Notes: generated by a model from the sequence alone, not told the origin. DNA of 64,000 nt from Ligula intestinalis (GCA_036362985.1 JAYGXS010000004.1:32709382-32773381); one strand, 5' to 3'. Positions 11,760-23,525 are shown, numbered from the stretch's first letter. Program-made: numbers and translations.

Positions 11760-12640
11760 CTACAAATGCTCTAACACTGAACACTGGTTCACATTCTCAG
11801 TGTTTGGATACAGAGCAATTTCCAATGTCATCTCCAACGCCACACATGTGAGGAGTGGAGTTGCCAAGGGTAGTGTGCTTGGCCCGCTCTTATTTTGCCG
11901 TTTTCTGCCAAGGATGTTCCTGATTATTTGCAGAATGGAAGGCCCTTTATGTACGCTGACGACTTAAAAGTTTCGTATCGATATAAAGGGCAGATCGTGC
12001 TCGAGCTCATAAGAAAGGATCTCCATGCCTTTGCTCAGTGGTGTTGCACATGGCACCTTACCCAACTGGGCACAAATGCTCCGTTATGGTTGTTGCTGAC
12101 GATCATCGGCCTCAACCAAGAATAGACGACCACGGCCTAAATGTGCATGGAGTTATAAAGGATCTGGGTAAACCTTATTCTAATGGCCTTAACTTGTCAG
12201 AGCACTGCTCCCTGGTCGTATCAAAAGCATGCCGAGCTACCGGAAATATTAAAACCACCAATGTTCAAATCAGCCTTTATAAAATGTATTTTAGATAAAG
12301 TCTGAAGTATTGCTCGTTTCTATATAGCCTTGTGTGCGCTAGTAAGGGAAGAAAATAGAATCGGTCCAACATTTCCTTACTAAAAGAGTTTTCTCTCCAG
12401 AACACCATAACATGTCCTACCAACGAAGTTGTGATCTTACTAACCTTGATCTATTGTGGCTACGCAGGTTTCAAAAGGGATTATTTTATCTGCTTACACT
12501 TGTAAACAGTCGTACCTTTAGTGTTCTTACTATTCCGAGGCAGCTTGACCACTGTCGACGCACCATTCATCGAGATATGTTTTTCCCTCTGGCTTGCACA
12601 GTTCAAGTCAAGTCAAGTCAAATTTATTAAAGGAAATATA
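11760..12640 (+). mobile_element. CR1/jockey-like LINE reverse transcriptase remnant
   Basis: A non-LTR RT is readable in pieces. SGVAKGSVLGPLLF (11853-11894; family form SGVPQGSVLGPLLF) is followed by a frame change, then FMYADDLKVSY (about 11945-11977) with the catalytic ADD. Next comes HGVIKDLGKPYSNGLNLSEH in a third frame (about 12147-12205), then a C-terminal basic tail (12412-12600). The piece ends near short AAGTC tandem repeats (12603-12620), as many LINEs end in microsatellite-like tails. It lacks the endonuclease and 5' half and has several frameshifts, so it is dead. The superfamily is judged from motif style and could be off by one clade. Confidence 0.75.
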
Positions 12641-15600
12641 GGCAAACGCCTTTGAACTCCTTCTTGGTACATAGGATTTAAGAAATGCATCGGCAAAGCC
12701 GAAAATTCTAAAAAAGTCGTTGACACAATTTCAAACGACTACTCGCTTGTTTCAAGTAATAAACTCACACTCAGTTTACACGAGCCAGCAGTGTAACTGA
12801 GGAAGAAGAGCAGACAGTGAAAAAAACTCCTAAGGCTGGCTCATAATTCAAAATGGAATGTCTCAGTACAGTCCACAGCAATCTGAGACAAGATACCGAG
12901 AAATATTACAATTCTGCAAAGCTATTGTCTTTTTAAGAGAGCTATCACTAGTTTTTACGGTCAGGAGAAATTTCACGAATTTTGGGTGCTGACTTCGTGG
13001 AATCTCGCGTTCGCTCTGATGGCGGTTGTGTAATCTGAATCCTGTGGCAGGTTTCAAGCTAAGGGCATTGGTACTGAATGTGCAGCCTGCAATCGGCTAA
13101 TTCTTCAGCCAACAGCGAGCAGTACGCAAGGTAGACTGAGAGCACTGGGTTCATGTGTCAACCCTTCCCCGTCCCGCACTTCAATCCTTCAAAGAGCGGC
13201 AGTTTTTTTCCCCTGGAACATCCTCAAAAGAAAGATCAGGAGATTTTTTTCACTGTCAGCCTGATCCATTGCTGTATATCCCTGTTGATCTTGCCTGTAA
13301 ATTGGCAACCAATAGGTAAATTAAATAGCCCAATGGATAGTGTTGACGTTGCCCACGGGAACACGTCCATGCGAGCGCGTGCGCGCGTCTTATCGGCAAA
13401 GTCGTTTCGCGCGCATGCCGTTGTTTGCACGCGACCACGCTGTCGCGTGACTAGTGACCTAGACAATCGCATTTGTCAGAAGGCACAACAAAGCAGCACG
13501 TCATTCGAGAGCTTTTTAATAACCGCGTACAGAGAACAAAGCACCAATTGTGGGGACGCAGTGGACTGTGGGTTGAGGCTAGCGCTCCCATAAAACACTG
13601 AGATGGCTGCATTAGGTGAACCTAGATCGAAATACAGATTGTTTGCTGCGTGTGCCATGGGTTGAACGATTTTAGGTTCGGGAATTTGGAAAAAATTACA
13701 CAAGATCACACTATCCTCTGAAATTCGTAGCGTCTAACAGTGGGAGTAACCGGAGCACTACCATCAGCAAGCCAAATCCCAAGTTGTCAGTAAAGGGGTG
13801 AGGGCATCCGAATGGGGGATTTATTGTGCACCGAACCCCAAGTTGCTGTTTCAGGCAACGGTGGCCAGCCAGGGCTGGTGCTGACTGCGTCCAGTCAGGC
13901 CCGTGAGAGTGTTAGACAGCAGTGGCAGCTGCTTTTATGGGATTGTGGAGCAAGTTCAAATGGTGTGCAACTGTTGTGTTGCATTATCCAAAGGGGCTGT
14001 TGTGTGCAGTGGCCTCTGCTGCATTGGCCGAGGGGAGGTGTTTTCAAGTGACCCTTAGGCAACTGCAACTACCTAGACGCGTGTGCATGCACGAATGGAA
14101 GTCGGTCAAGGGTCCTCAGATCAGCGATTCCGAAAGCGCTCCCTGCGAAGTTGCGTGAACTTGAGGCCACTTGTCTGTGGACTGGTGATAAATAAATAAA
14201 TCTGAAGCTATCATTGCAATCCATCAAATCTATAACAACGTTGTAACACTGAACAATGGTGCACATCCTCTCTGTCGACGGCAACTGACAGGGAATGAGC
14301 CCAGGCCTCAGCGTAGAGCCTTTGCCCAACACCCAACGGGGTCCGAGTTCTGGCCTCGGTTCTGTTAACCTAGGGTATGACTAACCGAAGACAGCAAATA
14401 AGTCAGAAATGCCAACTTGAAGCCAACAAGCCATGCTGCTGTCCGCCATTCTTGTTCACTACCTCAAGGTCCTGCAACATCGCAGCGGGCGGTTTTTGAC
14501 TCGCTGACCTGCAAACACTTTGCAGACTTCCAATCGCATACACATACACTTGTGTCCAGATAATCGCATCTACCTAAGATACACTTGAAAACACCACCCC
14601 TCGATCGACGCAGCATGGGCTATTATGCACGACACCATCCCGGGTAATGTAACACATCAGTTGAACTCGCTCTGTCACCATTGGCTCACTAACTCTCTCT
14701 CCGAGGCACGACTGCACGCAGTCAGCACAATGACTGGTCCCGCCAGTGGCTACTTCTGTCTGAGACAGCCCCTCGGTGTCCTGTGCGCAGTAATTTCCTT
14801 CCACAGAGGATTCTGCCTTTTACCTACAACTTTAAATTTGGCCTGAATAAAAGCCCTGCTTAGGTGCTACAAAATGTGTCGTCGGTAAGGTGGGAATCAG
14901 CTGGTTGGCCCCATACCACAAAACGGAGTCGGACCGCCTCACCTGTAATACTGGTGTCAGTCGGGCTTCCTATTCCCGTGTCCTAACCTTTAATTTAACA
15001 TTTCCCTTCATACCAATCCTGACCTTAACTGAAATCCCAACTTTAAGCTCAACCCCAATTCCCCGTCCAGTCGGCGGAGGGGGAGTGGGAAGGGCAGGTC
15101 GAGGGATCACTCCTTTTCAGCAAGCAGGTGTCGGCCAGCTTTTATTTTCTTAAATAAACGCTACTGAAAATATTTTAGTAAACGGCGTTAATTGTCTATT
15201 ATCTTATTGCGGCTAATCGCACTGCCTGTTATTCCAGAAATCAGAGAACTAAGAAGGGTTCACTAGACCAGCCTCACTGGAATTCTGAACTGCTTGGTTG
15301 ACTCGCCATCACCGAAATGTTAAATGCAAACACTAGTACTATGAAGCGTTTTCCCCGGTATGAATGTAAGGGATGTTCACAAACTGCAACCCCCCGGCGC
15401 ATAACGCAGATAATGAATCAGAAAGATGCAGCAAGTGAAGTTGCGCAGAAAGCCTAAGTGATAATCTGGAAGCCACCGGGGAAGGCATAGTCCATCGACC
15501 CCAGATAACAATTATTTGCTGTGATAGGTAACCTAAGGACAGACTGTCACCTACTGAAACCTCTAAGTATATCTAGCAACTATGTAGCAATGATGGGACT

Positions 15601-16095
15601 TGTAACTACGTCGGGGAACGGGATGATAATCGCACACCGTATAAAAGCGAACAGACGAGTTCCAGGAAGTAGTGCGGAAGTGGAAGATCGATTGCTGGAA
15701 ATTTTTTTATTTTCCGGACGTTTTGGATTCTCATGCGAACCCATCATCAGAGAAAGGCGCAGAAAACTGTCATCTAGGTTAGGGCTCAGTTAGATTCCTG
15801 GTGTTGTCTTATGACCAAAAGACAACGGAGCCACCCTCTGTGGTTACGATAATCGAGCCCTTACTTTAGTTTATACGACCATGATTGAATCCATCAGGCC
15901 TAAAGGCTGTCGTAGATTTTTAGTGACCCAAATCCGAGGGCAAGCGCACCCAGGGCTGCTAGAAAATGTGTAAGCACTAGTGACTGTCTATTCCAGTCTG
16001 GCGAATCACCTTCAAGGTTGAATTAAACAAGACTCCATGATGGTGACCGCCACGTTCACACACTTCGGACACCGGCCCCCTCGCTTATGGCCGAC
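12641..16095. other. Anonymous DNA, no gene recognised
   Basis: Short open frames only. Bases 13340-13460 are strongly CpG-rich. Bases 14950-15110 are C/T-rich. Bases 15690-15830 match the reverse complement of 25620-25750, including a degenerate hammerhead-like phrase (tgatgatgggttc ... aaacgtc), so both are fragments of one retroelement family. Confidence 0.5.
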
Positions 16096-16099
16096 TTTT

Positions 16100-16210
16100 A
16101 ACTCCTTCTGACCTATCCTTCACTATCTCCGTACAGAATAGACTATTCCTCCCATCTGCAATCTCAGTTATTCTATTCCCCTACGGAACCGGGCCTGAAG
16201 ACCTTATTCA
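16100..16210 (+). repeat. CCAAT-box repeat family, copy 4, abutting an RTE-like LINE
   Basis: It contains ccgtacagaatagactattcc and cggaaccgggcctgaagacc. It runs directly into the RT remnant at 16215, so the repeat may be a piece that travels with, or was captured by, that LINE. Confidence 0.6.
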
Positions 16211-16214
16211 TAAC

Positions 16215-17400
16215 AACCATTCAGAACTGTTTGGAATTCGGTCTGGCCTTCGACAAGGCTGTATCCTGTCGCCCATTCCTTTCAACTACGCTATTGACTG
16301 CATTCTCGGGAAAGCTGTAAGTGAAAAGGGCAGTGTTCAGCTTTCACCCGGACACCGGAGGGCTGATTTCGGCTATACCAATGATACTGCCTTCCTGGCT
16401 TCTACCTTTAGTGATCTACAGTTTATGTTGTTATGCGTGAATGAGGTCGGATTCTCCATAAACGCGGAGAGGAACACATTATTATCGAGCTGCATCCCTG
16501 CGTAGGAGAAGGCATCTCTCGAGATAACTGGTCGTCAACGTAAAGAAGTAGAAAATTTCAAATACCTCGAGGCGAGATTGCTGCCGAATGGACAGAGTAA
16601 GAATAAAATTCTCTCGAATATATGCTGTTCTTCAAGTTTTATCAAGCCTTAGAAAGTGCCTATGAACCCGAAGTGACATCTTCATCGCCACTAACATTTG
16701 CGTGTACGGTGCATCTGTTTGGTCTGTCCTTCTCTATGACTGTGAATGCAGAGTAATATGCGCGGAGGATTAGCGGAGACTGAAAGTTTTTGCCCACAAC
16801 TATTTGAAGATCATCCTTAAAATGTAGAGCAAATCGACTTCATTTCAAAAGGCGCAGTCCCCACTCGTCGCGACAGTATCGCAAGGTTATCTCAGGCCTT
16901 CCAAGAAAGACGACAGATGTTGTTTGGGCACGTTCTTGGGCGTCCACCTCTGAGCTCAGCATTAGTGCCTTCAACCCGACACCCTCACCAATCGGAGACG
17001 TCAAAGAGGGGATCACCTCAAAATCTGGATCCTCACAGTTTCGTCAGTTCGAAATCATCCTAATCATGAAATATTGGTCAAGAAAGTGACTTAGTTGATC
17101 TTTTCGTTAGGCACTAAGTCTGCAGACTGTAACGACTCCTCAGCATAGCCAAGTTTCGTCCTGATGCGGATCCGAAACCGTCAATCAATGACGTCATCAA
17201 AAAAATGAAAGATAAGATGCAAACGCGTCGCATACGAGACCGGACATCAAACAGTTGAAAACGATTATAATGGAACAAATTAAAGACAAAGCAAGCCCTG
17301 GTCACAGCAGGCATTTTTTCCCAACATCCTCTATAACCAGGACAGGCGCACTCGAGCACTACAGTGCAGTGAACAAAGCCAAGGAAAGCGACGCAGTGCG
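16215..17400 (+). mobile_element. RTE-like LINE reverse transcriptase remnant
   Basis: The reading begins FGIRSGLRQGCILSPI (16230-16280), the RT motif before the palm. The catalytic YADD box has decayed to YTND (about 16373-16386). Later segments still read NFKYLEARLLPNGQSK (about 16555-16605), then RRDSIARLSQAFQERRQ and FGHVLGRPP (16866-16950), a C-terminal signature of such LINEs. Many stops and frameshifts interrupt it and no endonuclease is visible. It is a 5'-truncated dead copy; a related piece is at 26690-27420. Confidence 0.7.
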
Positions 17401-19534
17401 AATTTTTGATCGCATCCCACTTTGAGGTAGTTGCATCCTATAATCATCCATGTTTTTAAATCGACTTAAAAAGAAAATGCTAGTCAAATTCATGAGCTGT
17501 ACACCCTACTCAATCATCTCAAGCAACGGGAGGCCACCAAGTTCTGCTTTCCGCCACAAGAAATCGAAAGCTGTAGCCGCCGGTTGTTGGTAGTTCTAGT
17601 GAGATTCAAGAATGTGAACACCTAGCAGATGCATACACGTTCGGCTCGGAACCCAACTTAGTTCTTCTACCCGAATCACAGGCATTTTTAAGGCACCTGA
17701 GAATGACCAGAGTGAAGACCTTCACCGAGATGTCAAGCGGAAGCTCTCATACTTTGGATTGCCAGAATGTTGATACATAACCTATAGAACGCCACACAGA
17801 TGCCCTCCACTCTGGGCGTAGCCTCAATACTGTAGGAGCTAGGAGAGAGTTCGCAGAATTGAACAATTATTTTGACGTAATCGCGAAAAACTCAGCGGGC
17901 TTGAGTACATCCAACGCTCTAACCACCTGTGGAATAAGGTCTGACAAGTAGCCGTGAGTTTAAACACACTTGGGTCAAATTTCCCGCTCAGCCTTCTGCA
18001 ACGTGTGCAATTCAACAATTCTGATACAGCAAACAATCTAGGATCCACCGGGAGCACACTGGGTGACCCACTGAGGCCGAATTATTTTTTTCACAAGTAG
18101 ATCAAATGAAGGTTGAAGTTATTTCCTTCTAGAAATTAGGGTCAAATGACAGGTGACAAAACTGTGCTCTTAGCGTGATTTTAGAATGAATCGGTCATCG
18201 CATTTGCAGAGGCACAAGGAGTACCCACGTCAATGAGGAGATCCGACGATGTTGCCAAAACGAAGCCTTCAAGCACATCATGCGAGAGGCCTACCGCTAA
18301 TGATGCGTGTAACCCGCTAGAGACTCGTGGTGTCACGGACTTTTGGGGACTGCTTAATGAATATCATCATTTCAACCAAGACTTTTTGTGTTCTTTTTAA
18401 TCAGATTTTTCCGCCATTCTTCACGATTGGTGGATAGAATCTTCGTTGTGGGACCTAATTTGAGATGTCTTGGCAAAAAATAGCTGGAACCTTACGCCGA
18501 ATTAGTTACTGTTTACTTGAAATGAGTAACACTTACTACTATCTTCTTATTCAATCCGGACAGCATTTAAATTAGCCTTCCATGCAGCAACGTCAGCATC
18601 AGGATGCCTTCTGGCTCTGATGAGAGAGAAATTTCAAGTGTGTGCAGACAAAGACGTGGCCTGATCCGTAGAAGTTGCCACTGTTATCATGGACGTAGTA
18701 AAAAAACTTGATCTGATCAGAATTTGTTTAATCGAACTAACATTATAGTCATCGTCTGAATACCTGCTCTGCAAGTGCTCTTAGCAAAACTGGAAGTAAT
18801 AAATAGTCATTTCTGATTAGCAGCCAGCTCAGCCCAGCCCAAAGCGATGAACAAGTCGATTGTCTAAAGAGTCGTCTAGTCCACTCCGGTCATTCAAAAC
18901 CTCCACAGCAATCAAAAACTCACGACGAGGCGTCTTTAAACGAGTTCTTGCAGCTGTAAGTAGTTTTGTTAACTCACTGCTAAGCAGTTGATGTTGACAC
19001 AGAACTGAGACGTTGGTTAAATTTCCCTTCAGGCTGGTTAGCATGTGAGCAGTGAATGGCCCGTCTGTTGCTAGGTGGTTACAAAAACGTATTTACCGGA
19101 AGTTGCGCGATCCCACCGATTCTTGCAAACAAATATTACACTTTTTGTCAGCTATTCCGACTCCGTGATGTGCGGTGTGCCTAGACCGAGGAGCCTCAGC
19201 TTCCAACCACCGGAGCAATATCTTAATCAGCGTCTTCATTTTATTTTTACACCCCCTGATAATGTGCATATCGCACTTTAAGACGCTAGGTTCTGTACTG
19301 CCAATGCGAGGATTCAGCACTATAGACCGTCAATACAGACGTCTCGGTCCCTCGAAAAGAATACTTTTTCTCGATGCAAAAGACAATCTGGCTCACTTTA
19401 GCTGTAAAATAATGACGTTTATATGAAGTCGAAAAACGAATAATCAAAAGTTAATATCAATAGTGTCCAAAAGGTAAAAAAGCGCGGGTTCATTAAAAAC
19501 TAACAAAGAAGGTATGTAGAGCATGCAAAATACT
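17401..19534. other. Unassigned intergenic DNA downstream of PMVK
   Basis: No supported gene. A minus-strand AATAAA at 19240-19245 (TTTATT on plus) lies about 290 bp past the PMVK stop and could serve as its poly(A) signal. The rest is unassigned. Confidence 0.45.
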
Positions 19535-20131
19535 TCAAGTACTGATTGTTTTCAGCACCAACGACATTGCCGAGGCTATTGACATTTCAAGGCTATCAAA
19601 ACTATCATTCACTACAAGGAGATCATATAGTGCATCATCAAGTGCGCACTCGGTGTCCGCCTCATCGATTGCGGGTACAGGAAGCCAGCCCCGCGCTCGG
19701 CGCGTGGCTTCGGAAGCGAAAATTCGCAGATGAAGGGGTTTTCGAGAAGGAGATGAGATGGAACCAAAGAAGCTAAGATCAGAAGGCCTACGGGCGTCGG
19801 CCACGATGATGACGGCGGGAGGCTCACTGGTGGTGAGGATCTGATCAAGTGCCTCTCGACAGAAGATTCCGGGGTCTTGAGTCCGCCGCTCTTCGCCCCA
19901 ACGCACCATTTCTCTGCGGTAATTCTCCTTGTAGGCGGCGGATGACATAAGAAGATCCAGATCTAGGTCTTTGAGTCGTGCATACGCTCGTTTGATGGGC
20001 TCTGACAGATGAATTATTTTTACAGAGATTCCACTAGCGGATAGGTGGCTAGACAATCGATGCGCTACATAGTCCTTGCCAGACTTTCTTTTCCCCGATA
20101 ATATGACGAAATTCGTATTCTTCCAGCTCAT
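19535..20131 (-). CDS. PMVK: Phosphomevalonate kinase, single exon
   Basis: The 198-residue protein matches the animal-type phosphomevalonate kinase, a P-loop nucleoside-kinase-like enzyme that phosphorylates mevalonate 5-phosphate to the diphosphate. Residues 12-20 read SGKRKSGKD, the nucleotide-binding loop. Residues about 39-52 read IHLSEPIKRAYARL, and YKENYRREMVRWGEERR (about 67-83) is the conserved basic substrate region. GIFCREALDQI, VADARRPSDLSFF and ARGWLPVPAIDEADTECALDD follow in family order. Length equals the usual about 190-200 residues. The start ATG gives the expected N-terminus just before the P-loop, and no stop or frameshift is present. It has no introns, and no clear peroxisomal C-terminal signal (it ends KTIST). 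It could be the parental gene or a retrocopy under selection. Flatworms use this branch for dolichol, ubiquinone and prenyl groups. Confidence 0.93.
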   Translation of the reverse strand: MSWKNTNFVILSGKRKSGKDYVAHRLSSHLSASGISVKIIHLSEPIKRAYARLKDLDLDLLMSSAAYKENYRREMVRWGEERRTQDPGIFCREALDQILTTSEPPAVIIVADARRPSDLSFFGSISSPSRKPLHLRIFASEATRRARGWLPVPAIDEADTECALDDALYDLLVVNDSFDSLEMSIASAMSLVLKTIST

Positions 20132-21500
20132 AGGCCAGACGGGGGCAAGTATCGCTTGCGCAACTTAAAAAGATTATTAGACATGTAAAAAATGTAGGTT
20201 TAGGCCACAACATTAAATCCACCAGACGCAGGATAAACGCCCGTAGAAAGCAAATAAACGGGGGCAGTTGAACAGAATAGTTTTGAATGGATCAGTAAAA
20301 CGGGGTTTTAGGACGAAAGTACACATTAAGCAAAATTCGTGCCAAAAGTTAGAGCAGAAGTCGACGAAAAAATGAATACAAACGGGCATTGCCACAAAAG
20401 CTAATTTCGAGGGATGTGTTCACTAGAAATGGCCTACACAGTCCCGAAAGGCAAACGCTTCAGATAAGGGAGAGAGAAAAATGATCAAAAAGGCCTACTT
20501 AAGGCAGTTATTCATTTCTTTTTTCATGGTAGGGTGTGTAGACATTACTATCGATTTTCTGCTGTATAACCCGACCAAAGCCCTGACTTTATTATATTGG
20601 GCGAGATTCAGGAGCGCAAAAATAGCAACTGCTACTGTCAAATTTGTGTGAAAAGACCCTAAATTTTTTCTTGTCTATGACGGCAAGGTCCGTAAATTTA
20701 ACCGCAAAATTTGATGAAAATGTCTATGGTTCTTCAAACAGACAGCACTCATGAATTAACTCGGTAGCCACTTTGCCGACGCTTTTTCATAGTCAAAATA
20801 TCTCTATTTTCTAAATTTAACTGAATAATTTCACCTCCGGGTCAACGAATAAGTGTAGCCCGTTGGACCATCATGAAGATACAATGCTATTTATAATCAC
20901 ATGTCTTCGATTAAAATCCAAAAGCTCTCTGCAGGGTTGAACCTACGATCCTTCTGACAGTTCTATGTGATACAGCACCCACAGAGCAAAAGAAATTACA
21001 CGCTCCTGTTAACATTGCATTCGTGTATTGCTGGCCCCTACTAATATAATTTCATTAGTATGTGGCTAGTTTTACGATTGTCTTGCTCTTGACAGCATAT
21101 ACTAAGCATAAGCTCACAATCAGTTCTCGTGAGTGGCCCCAAAATTCTCTGTCTTACATAAATTTCACCGATTTTGCGCTCTGTCGAGCGCGATCGAATG
21201 GGATGGCAAACTGCACAGACATACCACATTCCGAAACAGACGGTTGGCATAAAGTGTGGGTCACGGAGAACCTGCTAACCTAACATCGATGAATGCCCTG
21301 CTATAGAAAATTCTACCGCCGCAGTCAATCAGATATATCTGTGCTTTATATGAATCGAGTTGCTAGTACGTGGCTACTCAGCAGCTTGTGCAATAATGTG
21401 GCACTTCAATAAATATGTTAAAAGCTTAAAGGTTTCAAGTGCTTCAATGAACCACAAAAATAATAAATTCATCCCAAATATTTCAATACTATTTTTATTA
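20132..21500. other. Unassigned DNA upstream of PMVK
   Basis: This stretch should contain the PMVK promoter (minus strand, just above 20131), but I see no convincing TATA box. No coding sequence is recognised; the short open frames lack family features. Confidence 0.45.
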
Positions 21501-21507
21501 TAATCCA

Positions 21508-21914
21508 ACCCTGATGGCAATGTCCAAGGTGCAAGCGATCTACTGGTCTTAGGTTGTACGAAAGGGTCTAGGGGGATAGACCCCTAGGGTCTACCTAGAC
21601 CCTTTAATACGACCTAGGACAAGCAGAACCTTTGCACCTAAGAAATTTTTATCTGGGAGACCAAAATAATTTTGTCTGAGCGAATGTGGATGGATTTATA
21701 TATTTTTTCCCTTGCGAACTTAACTATTTTGAAGTATTTAAAAATGCTGCCATGTACATGTGTGTTTAGAAGGGTACGTCTTATAAACGGATACTTCAAA
21801 TAATTCCCAGATAACAGTGTCCTAGGTGCAAAGGATTTACTGGTGCTAAGTCAGACCAAAGAGCAAAAAAACTTTTTGCAGGTACTACCTGTTCTAGAAC
21901 ATTGCCATCAGGTC
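21508..21914. mobile_element. Hairpin (foldback/MITE-like) element
   Basis: A 13-bp outer inverted repeat (ctgatggcaatgt at 21511-21523 and its complement at 21899-21911) encloses a long imperfect hairpin. Bases about 21522-21562 pair with about 21604-21645 (ccaaggtgcaag... against ...ctttgcacctaag), and the centre pairs aaagggtctag with ctagacccttt. A third copy of the arm phrase lies at about 21806-21845. No coding capacity. The architecture suggests a foldback or MITE-type element; the family is unknown. Confidence 0.55.
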
Positions 21915-22259
21915 AAATATATTTGAAAAACGGATAATTACCCAGTGTTTCCGGGATGCTAAAACAGGTTAACACAAATAAATCGAGACTGATTAGGTGC
22001 TTGGATTTCGGTTTATTTTAGAAGCGAGAACTCTTCACAAAATTACTGGGAAAAAATGTGATGAACTATGGTGATGAACTATGGAGTCCTATACACGACT
22101 AATTTTGTTGGTTTTTGTGGTTGTCGTTCTGTGATATGATTGGTTGAGTGGTTGGTTTCTGATTGGTTGGTGATGTATTTAGTTTTCGCTCTTTGATTGG
22201 CAGATAAGGTATCACGTTTGCGGTTTGCGCACTATTCGAACATTTACACGTGAGTAGTG

Positions 22260-23525
22260 ATGGCGTCCACATCTGCTGATGCACCGGTCCTATCTGCTGA
22301 TACAGTGTTTCGGGAGATTCTCTGCAGCCGACACTTCCAGTCATTTAAAGAGCTTGAAGAAGCTATTAAGCAGTTTTTATTTCAAGACGGGCTCTTCCCA
22401 CAAATATCCTGTGGGAACAATGTACGCCGACACGTTTGTCTACGCCAACCGGAAATATGTATGCGTCCTGGCGCCGACGAAAACGTATGGTGATATAATT
22501 GTATTTAATTTCAGCTGCTAGTCGTGATGGGTGTGCTGCTTCTTTCAGCGTTAATCACAGAAAGAAGAAGGGCATCGCCGTGACGTCCTTTAAGCTGGAA
22601 CACAATCACGAGTCCGTGCCGCCTGAAAACATAGATACGGCAAGCATTTCGAAAGGCCGTAATTTACAGGACTTTCGGACGCTAAGTCCGTCATCTCCCC
22701 AAAGTAACTTTTGTGCCTTATCGTTATTTTTCAACATTAGCGCGCGACCAACACACGGTTATGCGTAATCAATTTAAGAGGTTCATGCAGAGGGGGATTT
22801 TCGACAGCTTTGCTGACATTCAGTCAAAAGTATTGGAATTTGAGAAAGTAAGTGGAAGTACACTGACGTTTTTCGAATTTTCAGGCCACACATTGCAGTT
22901 TTCGCATAGCACACAGTACGAAGCTGCCAGCAGATCATCCTGCTTTTAGCAGAATCAAGTACCGACATCTCTATTTCCAATGTGTGCACGCCGGCCGCCC
23001 CGTGGCTACAAACAGAGTCAGACGATCGAAGTAACTGTGTATACTTTGATGATAACACCTTAGATCAATGAAATTTGGCTGCAAGGCCAGATTCACAGCC
23101 CTGGAATGTAATGGTGCACTTGTTCTGAAGTCTCTTTACCTAATGCACAACCACATCTGTAACCAGATGCTGGTGTCCGCCTACCCAAAATATCGTCGGT
23201 TTGAGGGTGAGGCGGGGCATAAGGTGGTCAGGATGATCAGAGACATGAGACCCTCTGCAGGTCGTTTAAAAGTTTTTTTGAAGAGTAAGGATTGTATAAA
23301 TCACAATATTTTTTAGAATCATTCGGTATAAACTATACCACGAAAGACATATCAAACATGCGACGCCGCATTTTGCAAACGGATTCCTCTGGGACGGGGA
23401 TGGCGGAAGCCCTACATAATTTGGGTGGTGAAAGCTTATCAGATTTTATCTATGGCGCCGAAGGGCTGGAAGCATTGTGTTTCACCACACCAGCCCTGAA
23501 AACCATGTTTGCACGGTATGCGAAG
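22260..23525 (+). CDS. MULE-like transposase-derived gene with two FAR1/FLYWCH-type zinc modules and micro-introns (truncated)
   Basis: Joining exons 22260-22489, 22515-22703, 22741-22847, 22885-23030, 23064-23284 and 23317-23525 gives a continuous protein, apart from one frameshift at a T-run (22376-22380). Module 1 has YADTFVYANRKYVCVLAP, then DGCAASFSVNHRKKKG and FKLEHNHE, a C-C-H-H pattern. Module 2 repeats the design: HLYFQCVHAGRP, GCKARFTALECNG, LYLMHNHICNQ. A helical linker (VVRMIRDMRPSAGRLKVFLK) leads to MFARYAKVVHM, where MULE transposases begin their DDE core. There the gene stops: the DDE domain is absent. Relatives are MULE transposases and domesticated ZSWIM/FLYWCH proteins. It could be an element fragment or an exapted DNA-binding gene. 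The frame across five tiny introns argues that splicing was real; the frameshift and truncation argue that it is now a pseudogene. Confidence 0.7.
22490..22514 (+). other. Micro-intron 1 (25 bp)
   Basis: GT at 22490 and AG at 22513-22514 keep the frame between KTY and AASRDG. The alternative donor at 22485 (30 bp) has a better GTATGG start but breaks the frame by one base. Confidence 0.5.
22704..22740 (+). other. Micro-intron 2 (37 bp)
   Basis: It starts gtaact, has a T-rich middle and ends acattag. Removal joins CCAAA to CGCGCGACC in frame (phase 1) and brings together two halves of the linker. Confidence 0.7.
22848..22884 (+). other. Micro-intron 3 (37 bp)
   Basis: Consensus gtaagt donor and ttttcag acceptor. 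Phase 0 junction GAGAAA to GCCACA. Downstream reads ATHCSFRIAHSTKLPADHP before zinc module 2. Confidence 0.75.
23031..23063 (+). other. Micro-intron 4 (33 bp)
   Basis: Donor gtaact, acceptor accttag. Phase 2 junction keeps RRSK joined to SMKFGCKARF, restoring the cysteine spacing of the second zinc module. Confidence 0.75.
23285..23316 (+). other. Micro-intron 5 (32 bp)
   Basis: Donor gtaagg, acceptor ttttttag. Phase 1 junction joins VFLK to SFGINYTTKDISN without a frame change. Confidence 0.75.

Noticed and set aside
19535..20131. Bacterial contamination as the source of the kinase
   Set aside because: The protein has the animal-type phosphomevalonate kinase pattern throughout, not the bacterial GHMP-kinase type, and its flanks are typical of the rest of the window.
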